This document shows, in pieces, positions 7,684 to 16,069 of a stretch of 64,000 bases of DNA. Numbering within the stretch: the first letter of the stretch is position 1; every line of letters begins with the position of its first letter. Below the pieces are notes generated by a model that saw only the letters and a list, made by a program, of their open reading frames with translations, did not search any database and was not told the DNA's origin. This DNA is from Pseudarthrobacter oxydans (GTDB taxonomy: Bacteria > Actinomycetota > Actinomycetes > Actinomycetales > Micrococcaceae), in assembly GCF_013314975.1 (NCBI RefSeq), contig NZ_JABTYH010000003.1:124001-188000 (forward strand). The letters are read 5' to 3'. The position numbers and the translations under genes are program-made.

Positions 7684-8648
7684 GCGAACGCCAGCTCCTT
7701 CTTGTTTCCAAAGACGCCCTGGGGCCTGAAGATCATCAGCAGCATCAGGGCGACGCCAACCAGGATGTAGCGCAGCTGCCCGGCCTGGACCGTGTTCAGC
7801 CACGTGATGGCTCCTGACTCGATCAGGCCGTACAGGATGCCCTGTGTCAGGGACAGGACAACCCAGAAGATCATGGCGCCGATGACCGGACCAAGCACGG
7901 TGCCCAGGCCGCCCAGCAGGAGGCAGGTATACAGGAAGAACGTCAGTTCCGTTCCGTAGTTGGCCGGCTGCACCGCTCCACGCGGAAGCGTGAAGATCAT
8001 CCCGGCGAGCGCTCCGAGGACGCCGCCGATAATAAGGGCCTGCATCTTGTAGGCGTAGACGTTCTTGCCCAGGGACCGGACGGCGTTCTCATCCTCGCGG
8101 ATACCTTTGAGGACACGCCCCCAAGGGCTGCGCATCAGCAGCCATACCAGGGTGCAGCAGAGGGCGACCAGCGCCCACCCCACCACGCGGATGAAGAAAT
8201 CGCGGTTGTTCATGCCGAAGTAGGAGCCTTCGGGGAACGGGTTCATGCTGTAGAACCCGCCCTCGAAGGCTGCCAGGCCGTTTGCCGAACCCGTCACGGC
8301 TGTGAGCTGGTTGGTGGTCACGATATAGCGGACAATCTCCGCGGCGGCGATGGTCACGATAGCCAGGTAGTCCGCGCGGAGCCGCAGGGTGGGTATGCCC
8401 AGCAGCAGGGCGAACACCGCAGAGGCGAGGATGGCGATCAGCAGCCCCACAAAGAAGGGGACCCCGAAGGTGAGGGTGGAGATGGCGAAGCCGTAGGCCC
8501 CCACCGCCATGAAGCCGGCCTGCCCGAAGTTCAGCAGGCCGGAATAGCCGAAGTGCACGGCGAGGCCGAGCGCGGCCAGGGCGTAGGCCGCCGTGGTCGG
8601 GCTGAAAATTTCACTGGCAGCGCTGGAAAGAATGAATCCAAAGTCCAT
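7680..8648 (-). CDS. livM: branched-chain amino acid-type ABC permease, LivM-type
   Basis: Integral membrane permease (322 aa, about 8-10 hydrophobic helices) pairing with LivH. Seen: the LivM hallmark AVHFGYSGLLNFGQAGFMA near the N-terminus, the EAA-like loop SPWGRVLKGIREDENAVRSLG that contacts the ATPases, and the closing FRPQGVFG. It lies 9 bases after livH and overlaps livG by 4 bases. Confidence 0.92.
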   Translation of the reverse strand: MDFGFILSSAASEIFSPTTAAYALAALGLAVHFGYSGLLNFGQAGFMAVGAYGFAISTLTFGVPFFVGLLIAILASAVFALLLGIPTLRLRADYLAIVTIAAAEIVRYIVTTNQLTAVTGSANGLAAFEGGFYSMNPFPEGSYFGMNNRDFFIRVVGWALVALCCTLVWLLMRSPWGRVLKGIREDENAVRSLGKNVYAYKMQALIIGGVLGALAGMIFTLPRGAVQPANYGTELTFFLYTCLLLGGLGTVLGPVIGAMIFWVVLSLTQGILYGLIESGAITWLNTVQAGQLRYILVGVALMLLMIFRPQGVFGNKKELAFA

Positions 8649-8657
8649 GGCTGTCTC

Positions 8658-9998
8658 CTAACCCACGCGCTCGCGCCGGCCCAGGATTCCCTGGGGCCGA
8701 AACAGAAGGACAACGATCATGATGAAGAGGGCGCCCACGTACTTCAGGTCCGCGGCGAGGCCGAACACGGTGGTCAGCTCCACGAAGATGCCCACGATGA
8801 TGGAACCGATCAGGGCGCCAAAGACTGTGCCGAGGCCGCCCAGGGTGACGCCGGCGAAGATGAGCAGCAGGATGGCGGAGCCCATGTCGAACGTTACGCC
8901 GGGCCGGTAGTAGGCCCACAGGATGCCGCCGAGGGAGGCCAGCATGCCGCCCGTGATCCACACGATCCGGATGACGGAGTCGACGTCGATGCCCGAGGCC
9001 GCCGCCAGGGCGGGGTTGTCGGCTACGGCGCGCGTGGCTTTGCCCAGCCTCGTCTTGAGCAGCACGATGCCGATCAGGGCGATCACCACGGCGCTGATGC
9101 CCAGGGACCAGAGGTTGTTGGGCGAGATGGAGACAGGTCCCAGCTGGATTTCGGGGCTCTGTGCGTAGGGAAGCTGCTGGGTGGCGCCGCCGAAGTAGAA
9201 CTGGATGACGTAACGGACTGCCAGTGCCAGGCCGATGCTGACGATCATCATGGGTACCAGCCCCGTGCCGCGGCGCCGCAGCGGCCGCCACAGCCCTCTG
9301 TCCTGGGCGTAGCCGAAGAGGCCGCCGCCCAGCAGGGCCAGCAGGATTGCGAGCCAGAAGGGAAGGCCCAGGGCGTTGAAGGCGAACACCAGCACCGCGC
9401 CCAGCGTCACCATCTCGCCGTGGGCGAAGTTGGTGAGCCCGGTGGTGCCGAAGATCAGGGACAGACCCACCGAGGCCAACGCAAGGAGGAGGCCGAAGCT
9501 CAGGCCGGCGACGAGCCGGTTGAGCAGGTTTTGCCCGAAGTCCTGCTGCTGCACCACGATGCCCTTGCCGAATGCGAAGATGACCGAGAGGTTCGAGGTC
9601 TGGCTGAACGTGACGTCGCGGGGGTTTTCCTGGCCCTCAGCCAGGGCAATGCCCTCAGGCAGGGTGGACTCGTCCAGCTCCACGGTGTAGGTGCCCTGTT
9701 CGGGCACCCCGATGTTCCAGGCTCCGTTCGCGGAGGACGTGGCCGTGCCGGTGAAGTCATCCTTCGTGGCCGTGATTGTCACGCCCGCCAGGGGTGCCCG
9801 GGTGTCATCACGAAGGAATCCGCTGATGTTGTTTTGGAAGGTCTGATTCGACGGGGATGGTGTCGGAGACGGCGAAGTGGCCTGGGAAGCCGGTGCTGCC
9901 ACGAGGAGGATTGCCAGGATGGAAGCGCTGATGGCTCCCAGTAATCTCAGCAACCCTCGCCGTGCGCCGGCCGGCGGGCCTTGGGGTGTACTTCTCAA
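8658..9998 (-). CDS. livH: branched-chain amino acid-type ABC permease LivH with secreted N-terminal domain
   Basis: The permease part is residues about 160-446, with LTNFAHGEMVTLGA, the loop TRLGKATRAVADNPALAAASG and the closing FRPQGILG. Unusually it is preceded by a signal-peptide-like helix (about 17-40, ending ASQA), a Ser/Thr/Pro linker, and a beta-rich module (about 55-140; ISGFLRDDTRAPLAGVTITA) of the carboxypeptidase-regulatory/CnaB type, which should lie outside the cell. The start is TTG at 9998, supported by Shine-Dalgarno GGAGG (10008-10012). Codon 19 is the rare UUA. It is the first gene of livHMGF. Confidence 0.88.
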   Translation of the reverse strand: MRSTPQGPPAGARRGLLRLLGAISASILAILLVAAPASQATSPSPTPSPSNQTFQNNISGFLRDDTRAPLAGVTITATKDDFTGTATSSANGAWNIGVPEQGTYTVELDESTLPEGIALAEGQENPRDVTFSQTSNLSVIFAFGKGIVVQQQDFGQNLLNRLVAGLSFGLLLALASVGLSLIFGTTGLTNFAHGEMVTLGAVLVFAFNALGLPFWLAILLALLGGGLFGYAQDRGLWRPLRRRGTGLVPMMIVSIGLALAVRYVIQFYFGGATQQLPYAQSPEIQLGPVSISPNNLWSLGISAVVIALIGIVLLKTRLGKATRAVADNPALAAASGIDVDSVIRIVWITGGMLASLGGILWAYYRPGVTFDMGSAILLLIFAGVTLGGLGTVFGALIGSIIVGIFVELTTVFGLAADLKYVGALFIMIVVLLFRPQGILGRRERVG

Positions 9999-10101
9999 AA
10001 TGGTAAACCTCCACTTGGGGGCGGTCTCGGCTGCGCCATTGCAGCCGCTGCGAACGGATGCAGGGGTAGGGTGGTGCCATCAGGCCGGCACCCGCCACAT
10101 A

Positions 10102-10117
10102 TGTGAGTTCCGTCACC
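10102..10117. promoter_or_regulatory. CRP/GlxR-like palindrome before livH
   Basis: TGTGA-N6-TCACC matches the CRP/GlxR consensus at 9 of 10 positions. A -10-like TAGCAT on the minus strand (10129-10134) would put the transcript start about 13 bases from its centre. It mirrors the site before livJ, suggesting shared control of both halves of the transporter. Confidence 0.5.
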
Positions 10118-10259
10118 CTGCTTGGCTTATGCTACAGCGCGGAAGTACCGGTAAATGCCGAGGTCCAGGCGCCGATGGTAGCGATCGGATAACAACTCCG
10201 TGCTCCTGTTTCCGGCGGGGAACTATTGAGGGTGCATTTACGTGAGAATTGGTAGCGTA

Positions 10260-10271
10260 AACCTTAAGGTT
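10260..10271. promoter_or_regulatory. palindrome AACCTTAAGGTT before the BI-1 gene
   Basis: A perfect 12-base palindrome lies 31 bases before the BI-1 start, next to a possible -10 TAGCGT (10253-10258). It is a possible operator. The rest of the 9999-10302 gap holds the livH leader and no ORF I would support. Confidence 0.3.
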
Positions 10272-10302
10272 CACAACACATCCCATATGGAGGAATCCCG
10301 CA

Positions 10303-11202
10303 ATGGCACTTGGCGGCAACCCGATCTTCAACGGAAAGAGCTTCCGTGGAGCCACCCAGGCACCGCCTGTTCCGCAGGCTCCCTACGGACACCAGCCCTA
10401 CGGCCAGCAGCCGTATGGCCAGGCACCCTACGGCCAGGCCCCGTATGGCCAGCAGGGCTACGGCCAGCCGCAGAACATGACCGACGAGCAGCTGCGGCAG
10501 ATGTACAACCAGCCCGCTGCAGGCCCCGCTGACACCGGCCGGATGACGTACGACGACGTCATCATCAAGACCGCCGCCTGCCTGGGCGTGCTGCTCGTCG
10601 GCGCCGGCGTCACAATGTTTGTTGGCCTGGGCCTCGCCTCCATGCTGATGATCGTCGGGGCGCTGGGCGGCTTTGTCCTGGCGCTCGTGAACACCTTCAA
10701 GAAGCAGCCGTCGCCGGCGCTGATCCTTGCCTACGCAGGCCTCGAGGGTCTCTTCCTCGGTGGCCTCACACGCGTCCTGGACACCATGTATCCGGGTGTC
10801 GGGCTCCAGGCCGTCATTGGCACGCTGTCCGTCTTCACCGTGACGCTGCTCCTGTTCAAGAGCGGCAAGGTGCGCGCCACCCCCAAGGCCATGAAGTTCT
10901 TCATGATCGCTTTGGCCGGCTACGCGCTGTTCTCCGTCGTGAACCTCGTCATGATGCTGACCGGCCTGACCTCGGAACCGTTCGGGCTGCGCAGCGGCAT
11001 CATCGGCGTTGTCATCGGCATCCTTGCAATCGGCCTGGCCGCATTCTCCCTGGTCATGGACTTCACCAGCATTGAAGCGGGCGTCCAGAGCGGCGCCCCG
11101 CAGCGCTTCTCCTGGACGGCAGCGTTCGGCCTGACGGTGACGCTGGTATGGCTCTACGTGGAAATCATCCGCCTGCTGGCCATCCTGCGCGGCGAAGACT
11201 GA
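10303..11202 (+). CDS. Bax inhibitor-1/YccA family membrane protein
   Basis: Seven-helix membrane protein of the BI-1/YccA superfamily; relatives are pH-sensitive calcium-leak proteins or FtsH-associated, but the role in actinobacteria is not established. Seen: a soluble N-terminus (residues 1-80) containing six tandem pentapeptides of the PYGQ(Q/A) type, then seven hydrophobic segments between about residues 88 and 295, ending in the conserved YVEIIRLLAILRG. Shine-Dalgarno GGAGGAA (10289-10295) sets the start. Monocistronic, closed by a strong terminator. Confidence 0.88.
   Translation: MALGGNPIFNGKSFRGATQAPPVPQAPYGHQPYGQQPYGQAPYGQAPYGQQGYGQPQNMTDEQLRQMYNQPAAGPADTGRMTYDDVIIKTAACLGVLLVGAGVTMFVGLGLASMLMIVGALGGFVLALVNTFKKQPSPALILAYAGLEGLFLGGLTRVLDTMYPGVGLQAVIGTLSVFTVTLLLFKSGKVRATPKAMKFFMIALAGYALFSVVNLVMMLTGLTSEPFGLRSGIIGVVIGILAIGLAAFSLVMDFTSIEAGVQSGAPQRFSWTAAFGLTVTLVWLYVEIIRLLAILRGED
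10381..10470 (+). repeat. six tandem 15-base units in the BI-1 gene
   Basis: Six consecutive 15-base units encode PYGHQ, PYGQQ, PYGQA, PYGQA, PYGQQ and GYGQP. Units alternate between CCCTACGG- and CCGTATGG-type spelling, so they are not recent identical copies. Confidence 0.85.
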
Positions 11203-11231
11203 CACCCGAGCCGGCGCCCGACGTCGGACCT

Positions 11232-11281
11232 TTTTAACAGCTATGGGCCCCACCTCACGGTGGGGCCCATAGCTGTTAAAA
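11232..11281. terminator. bidirectional terminator between BI-1 and galK
   Basis: A perfect 23-bp stem with loop TCAC runs from TTTTAACAGC to GCTGTTAAAA, with U-runs in both directions, serving both convergent genes. Confidence 0.9.
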
Positions 11282-11299
11282 CCGCAGCCCGGGCGCGCG

Positions 11300-12487
11300 C
11301 TACGCGATCCGGCGGGCTCCCGCCGCCGGGGACACCGTGAAGATGTCCGGTGCCTTGTACCCGGCATCTGCGAATGACTTGGCGACGGCGTCACGCACCG
11401 CCTGCTCCAGTCCCACCGGCGTCAGCGCGATGGCCGCACCACCAAAACCGCCGCCTGTCATGCGGGCGCCGATGGCGCCGCCGGCGCGCGCAGTGTCGAC
11501 CGCCAGGTCCAGCTCGGGGCAGGAAATCTCGAAGTCGTCGCGCATGGACACGTGGCTGGCGTCCAGAAGGGAACCAATGGCGGCCGGTCCCGCGGTTGCC
11601 AGGAGCTCCACGGTCTGGAGCACACGGTCGTTCTCAGTCACCACGTGCCGTACGCGCCGGAACGTGACTTCATCCAGCAGGCCGCTGGCTTCCTCCAGGT
11701 CACCCACCTGAACGTCCCGAAGCGCTTTGACCCCAAGCACCTCGGCGCCCAGCTCGCAGGACGCCCGCCGGGACGCGTAGCCGCCGTCGGCATGTGAATG
11801 CGAGACCTTGGTGTCAATCACCAGCATCACCAGATCCGCCGGCCGGGTCTCGAACGGAACCAGGCGGGCGTTCTGGTCCCGGCAGTCCAGGAAGACCGCG
11901 TGGCCTTCCGCGCCGCGGAGCGAAGCGGACTGGTCCATAATGCCCGTGGGGGCGCCAACAAACTCGTTCTCCGCCCGTTGCGTGGCCAGCACCATGTCCT
12001 CGGCGTCGAGCCCGGCGCCGGTCAGCTCGTTCAGTGCCGAGATGACCGCACACTCAATGGCGTGGGATGACGAGAGTCCGGCTCCGAGGGGTACGTTTGA
12101 GTCGAGCAGGAGGTCCACGCCCGGAACCTCGATACCGCGCTGTTTCAGCGCCCACATCACGCCGAGGGGGTATTTGGTCCAGCCTTTGGCGGAGCCCGGG
12201 CGGAGGGACTCCACCGTGGTGCCCACGACGCCCTGGTCCCCATAGGTGGAGAGCAGCCGTACCGAGGCATCGGGGCGGACCCGGACGGCCACCCGGGCGG
12301 TCCGGTCAATGGCGAAAGGCAGGACGAAACCCTCGTTGTAGTCCGTGTGCTCGCCAATGAGGTTGACCCGTCCCGGCGCCTGCCAGATGCCGTCCGGAGC
12401 GCCGCCGAACTCCTTCGCGAACCGGGCGGCCAGGTCCTCGGTACCTGCCGGCGCACGGGTGGCCAGGGGGTCGGGTGCGGCGTTCAC
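11300..12487 (-). CDS. galK: galactokinase
   Basis: GHMP-family kinase phosphorylating alpha-D-galactose at C1 in the Leloir pathway. Seen: galactokinase signature GRVNLIGEHTDYNEG (about residues 42-56), GHMP ATP-binding motif PLGAGLSSSHA, and C-terminal MTGGGFGGAAIAL. 395 aa is normal length. Its start overlaps the galT stop by 4 bases, so it is translationally coupled. Confidence 0.95.
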   Translation of the reverse strand: MNAAPDPLATRAPAGTEDLAARFAKEFGGAPDGIWQAPGRVNLIGEHTDYNEGFVLPFAIDRTARVAVRVRPDASVRLLSTYGDQGVVGTTVESLRPGSAKGWTKYPLGVMWALKQRGIEVPGVDLLLDSNVPLGAGLSSSHAIECAVISALNELTGAGLDAEDMVLATQRAENEFVGAPTGIMDQSASLRGAEGHAVFLDCRDQNARLVPFETRPADLVMLVIDTKVSHSHADGGYASRRASCELGAEVLGVKALRDVQVGDLEEASGLLDEVTFRRVRHVVTENDRVLQTVELLATAGPAAIGSLLDASHVSMRDDFEISCPELDLAVDTARAGGAIGARMTGGGFGGAAIALTPVGLEQAVRDAVAKSFADAGYKAPDIFTVSPAAGARRIA

Positions 12488-13641
12488 GCGGGGGCTCCTT
12501 CGGGTGTGGCCGCCAGGGCGGCAGGGCGTGCGGCGGGGGACGGAAGGGTGACTTCCCGGAGGCGCTCCGCCACGCTCTCCGGGGTTGTGTCGTTGATGAA
12601 AGCGCCCATGGCTGCCTCCGATCCTGCCAGGTACTTGAGCTTATCTGCTGCCCGCCGCGGGGACGTCAGCTGGAGGTGAAGGTATCCGGAGGGACGCAGG
12701 ACCGGGTCCAGGGGAGCCTGGTGCCAGGCCGAGATATAGGGCGTGGGCGTGGGGTAGAGGGCGTCAACCCGCTGGAGAAGGTTGAGGTAGACGGACGCAA
12801 GCTCATCCTTCTCCTCGCCGTTCAGCGCTGCCAGGTCCGGGACCTGGCGGTGAGGCACCAGGTGGATTTCCAGCGGCCAGCGGGCAGCAAAGGGAACATA
12901 GGCGCTGAAGTTTTCGCCTTCCAGGACCATCCTGCTGCCGTCTTCCCGTTCGGCGCGCAACAGGGAACCGGTCAGTGTTTCCCGGCCCTCGTGGGCGTCA
13001 TGGAACTTGCGGGCCGCGGCCCCCAGGACTCCCGCGCGGGGCGTGACATAGGGGTAGGCGTAAATCTGACCGTGGGGGTGGTGGAGCGTCACGCCGATGT
13101 CGGCGCCGCGGTTCTCAAATGGGAAGACCTGCTTGATTCCGGGGAGGGCGCTCAAAGCCTCCGTGCGGTGCGCCCAGGCCTCGATGACCGTGCGCGCACG
13201 CTCTTCCCCCAGTTCGCTGAAGGAGCCGGTATGGGACGGGGTGAACGCCACTACCTCGCACCGGCCGTAGGCGGGTCCCTTCGTACCCCATGATGTTTCC
13301 TCCGGAATCGGGCCCAGCGCAGGCCCCAGCGACGGGAACCGGTTCTCGAACACCACCACGTCGTAGTCCGACGCAGGAATCTCGGATGGATTGCCGGCGG
13401 TGGTGGGGCATATCGGGCACTGGTCCGCCGGGGGAAGGTGGGTGCGGGTCTGGCGGTGCGCGGCCACGGCAACCCACTCGTCAGTCAGCGCATCGTAGCG
13501 GACCTCGCCGGGCTCACCCCTCGGGGGAAGGCCCCGCTGGTCAGTGGTGAGTTCGGCGGCGCGGGATTTGGGCGCTGCAGCGTCGTCGAAATAGATCAGC
13601 TCCCGGCCATCGGAAAGTCTGGTGCTCGTGATACCTGTCAT
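12484..13641 (-). CDS. galT: galactose-1-phosphate uridylyltransferase
   Basis: Transfers UMP from UDP-glucose to galactose-1-phosphate. Seen: zinc-site CPICPTT (about residues 72-78) and the nucleophile motif HPHGQIYAYPYV, whose second His forms the UMP intermediate. 385 aa, a normal length. First gene of galTK, divergent from galM across about 100 AT-rich bases. No clear Shine-Dalgarno sequence is seen before the ATG. Confidence 0.94.
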   Translation of the reverse strand: MTGITSTRLSDGRELIYFDDAAAPKSRAAELTTDQRGLPPRGEPGEVRYDALTDEWVAVAAHRQTRTHLPPADQCPICPTTAGNPSEIPASDYDVVVFENRFPSLGPALGPIPEETSWGTKGPAYGRCEVVAFTPSHTGSFSELGEERARTVIEAWAHRTEALSALPGIKQVFPFENRGADIGVTLHHPHGQIYAYPYVTPRAGVLGAAARKFHDAHEGRETLTGSLLRAEREDGSRMVLEGENFSAYVPFAARWPLEIHLVPHRQVPDLAALNGEEKDELASVYLNLLQRVDALYPTPTPYISAWHQAPLDPVLRPSGYLHLQLTSPRRAADKLKYLAGSEAAMGAFINDTTPESVAERLREVTLPSPAARPAALAATPEGAPA

Positions 13642-13656
13642 AGAGAGAGTGTGGCA

Positions 13657-13676
13657 TATTCGATCAAAAAAGAATA
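13657..13676. promoter_or_regulatory. candidate gal operator
   Basis: TATTC-N10-GAATA with an A-rich centre lies in the galT/galM divergent gap, 16 bases upstream of galT, in the most AT-rich stretch of this region. It looks like a DeoR- or LacI-family operator; the regulator is not encoded in this window. Confidence 0.35.
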
Positions 13677-13728
13677 GTTAACAACAAAAACTCACAGAGT
13701 GATGCTGCGTGCCAGGGGCGCCGCGGGG

Positions 13729-13734
13729 TACGGT
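13729..13734 (+). promoter_or_regulatory. -10 box of leaderless galM
   Basis: TACGGT lies 7 bases before the ATG at 13742, without a Shine-Dalgarno sequence. Confidence 0.4.
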
Positions 13735-13741
13735 ATTCCTC

Positions 13742-14695
13742 ATGACTTCACGCTCACCCCAGGAATCCGCGCCGGCACTGCAGGGCTACGCCACCGGCAG
13801 GCAGTATGAACTCCGCCGCGGCGACGCCTCGGCCGTAGTGACGGAGCTCGCCGCGGGCCTCCGTTCCTTCAGCAGGGGAGGCACCCTCCTGACGGAGACC
13901 TACGGCGACGACGAGATTGCCCCCGGAGCCGCCGGCATCACGCTGGCGCCGTGGGCCAACCGCGTGGAGGACGGAATCTGGTTCCTGAACGGCAAAAAAC
14001 AGCAGCTGGATATCACCGAGGTTGCCAGGAACAACGCCAGCCACGGACTGCTCCGCAATTCCGCCTACGCGCTGGTGGACGAGTCCGAGCACTCCGTGAC
14101 GCTGGAGGCAACCATCTTCCCGCAGCACGGGTATCCCTTCCTGGCCCGGCACCGGGTGCAATACGGGATCGACGGCGACCTTGGGCTGGTGGTCCGCCAG
14201 ACCCTGCTGAACGACGCCAAGGAGCCCGCACCATTCGTCCTGGGCGCCCATCCCTACCTGAGGCTGGGCGATGTTCCCATCGAAGAGCTGGTCCTGACGG
14301 TAGCGGCCGAGACACGCCTGGTGGCCGATGACCGCCTTATTCCGCGCAGCTCCGCCCCGGTGCAGGGAGATTCGGACTTCAGGACAGGGCTTAACATCGC
14401 TGCGCTGGACGTGGACGTCGCGTTGACGGACCTGCGGTGCGAGGAAGGCAAGGCCCGCCACACACTGGCGGCGCCGGACGGCAGGCAGGTAAGCCTGTGG
14501 CAGGACGAAACCTGTCGCTATGTCCACGTCTTTGTCAGCACCCAGTACCCGGGCCGCAGCCGGGCCGTGGCCGTGGAGCCCATGACCGGGCCGGCCAACG
14601 CCTTCAACTCCGGTGACGGCCTGCGCTGGCTAAGCCCCGGCGGTTCCTTCACCATCGAGTGGGGCATTGACTACACCCCGGGGGCGGCCGGGTAG
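13742..14695 (+). CDS. galM: aldose 1-epimerase family protein
   Basis: Mutarotase-fold enzyme (317 aa) expected to interconvert alpha and beta anomers of galactose or a related sugar, feeding GalK. Seen: the central motif NNASHGLLRN carrying the conserved His, and ePVVLGAHPYLRLG-like APFVLGAHPYLRLG carrying the second His; the C-terminal EPMTGPANAFNSGDGL segment binds substrate. The start was moved to 13742 because the -10-like box at 13729-13734 leaves only that ATG downstream. Divergent from galTK. Confidence 0.85.
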   Translation: MTSRSPQESAPALQGYATGRQYELRRGDASAVVTELAAGLRSFSRGGTLLTETYGDDEIAPGAAGITLAPWANRVEDGIWFLNGKKQQLDITEVARNNASHGLLRNSAYALVDESEHSVTLEATIFPQHGYPFLARHRVQYGIDGDLGLVVRQTLLNDAKEPAPFVLGAHPYLRLGDVPIEELVLTVAAETRLVADDRLIPRSSAPVQGDSDFRTGLNIAALDVDVALTDLRCEEGKARHTLAAPDGRQVSLWQDETCRYVHVFVSTQYPGRSRAVAVEPMTGPANAFNSGDGLRWLSPGGSFTIEWGIDYTPGAAG

Positions 14696-14734
14696 CGGTT
14701 TCCGAATAAGACTCCGCTGGGGAAGTATTAGGCT

Positions 14735-16066
14735 ATGACGCCAGCAGAGGATGCCGTTACCTCCACCAGCCCTACCCCAGGTCCGCACCGGCCTGACTCC
14801 AGCCAGCCTGTCCGGGTCCTCGCAGACCGTGAACTGGACCGGGACATACCCTACGGCGTGCGTATCGCAGCCTCGTGGGCCTGGCGCGTGGGGCTGATCC
14901 TCCTGGTGGGAGGTGCGCTCGTCTGGCTGCTGAGCCGGATCAGCTTCCTCATTATTCCCGTCATGGTGGCCGCCCTCCTGGCCGGACTCCTGAGCCCGGT
15001 GGTGCGGTGGCTCAAGCGATACCGGGTGCCTGCCGGAGCTGCTGTCGCCATCACCGTCGTGGGCTTCATCAGCCTGATCGGAGGGTCGCTGGCCCTGGTG
15101 GGACGGCAACTGGTTTCGGGCTTCGGCGAACTCTGGTCTGAGGCGCTGGCAGGAGTCAAGCAGATCCAGGACTGGCTTTCCGACGGGCCGCTGCACCTGA
15201 CCGCCGCCCAGATGGACCAGTACCTGCAGGAGGCAACCACTGCGCTGCAGGACAACACCAGCAGTATCGTCAGCGGGGCGCTGTCCTTCGGCAGCACGGC
15301 CGGGCACTTTGCCGCCGGGCTCATCCTGGCGCTGTTTATCCTGATTTTCTTCCTGCTGGAAGGGGACCGGATCTGGACGTTCCTGGTCCGGCTGCTTCCC
15401 AGGAAGGCCAGGGCGGCAGCGTTCGGCGCCGGGCGCAAGGGCTGGACATCCATGGTCAGCTACGCGCGCATCCAGATGTTCGTGGCCTTCGTGGACGCGG
15501 TGGGAATCGGCGCGGGCGCCGCCATTATCGGGGTGCCCCTGGCGCTGCCGCTGAGCGTGCTCGTCTTCATCGGTTCGTTCATCCCGATCGTCGGCGCCCT
15601 GGTGACGGGGGCCATCGCGGTCCTGCTGGCACTGGTGGCGAACGGCCCCATCAACGCCCTGATCATGCTGGGCATCGTGCTCCTCGTCCAGCAGTTGGAG
15701 AGCCACATCCTGCAGCCGCTGATCATGGGCAAGGCCGTCGCCCTGCATCCGGTGGCAGTGATCCTTTCGGTAGCGGCAGGATCCTACCTGGCAGGCATCC
15801 CCGGTGCCCTGTTCTCGGTGCCCATCCTCGCCGTCGCAAATTCCTCCATTCGCTACATTGCCGCCAGAACGTGGGAACATGAACAGGTGCCGGCTTTAGC
15901 CGGAGGAGCCTTGGCGGGCGCCGGGCCGGACAACACCATCCGGGACGTCCGGCCGCCGGCGGCACTCAAACGCGGCAAGGGCGCCGCCGCCGGCACCACA
16001 GCAGAACTACCTGACGCCCCGCCCACTGCGGAACCGGGCGCAGGGGCCGAATCCAGAGGAGAATAG
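14735..16066 (+). CDS. AI-2E family transporter (UPF0118/PerM-like permease)
   Basis: Polytopic membrane protein (443 aa) with about eight helices and the family's conserved C-terminal stretch FIGSFIPIVGALVTGAIAVLLAL then QQLESHILQPLIMGKAVALHP. Family members export autoinducer-2, or ions in some bacteria; the substrate here is unknown. A 50-residue Ala/Gly/Pro tail is probably cytoplasmic. Only 3 bases separate it from ilvA. It contains one UUA codon (15896-15898). Confidence 0.87.
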   Translation: MTPAEDAVTSTSPTPGPHRPDSSQPVRVLADRELDRDIPYGVRIAASWAWRVGLILLVGGALVWLLSRISFLIIPVMVAALLAGLLSPVVRWLKRYRVPAGAAVAITVVGFISLIGGSLALVGRQLVSGFGELWSEALAGVKQIQDWLSDGPLHLTAAQMDQYLQEATTALQDNTSSIVSGALSFGSTAGHFAAGLILALFILIFFLLEGDRIWTFLVRLLPRKARAAAFGAGRKGWTSMVSYARIQMFVAFVDAVGIGAGAAIIGVPLALPLSVLVFIGSFIPIVGALVTGAIAVLLALVANGPINALIMLGIVLLVQQLESHILQPLIMGKAVALHPVAVILSVAAGSYLAGIPGALFSVPILAVANSSIRYIAARTWEHEQVPALAGGALAGAGPDNTIRDVRPPAALKRGKGAAAGTTAELPDAPPTAEPGAGAESRGE

Positions 16067-16069
16067 TCC

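Noticed and set aside
14729..14734. Leaderless promoter TAGGCT for the AI-2E permease gene
   Set aside because: The hexamer touches the ATG directly, leaving no room for the usual 6-7 bases; it may be a chance match, or the true start may differ.
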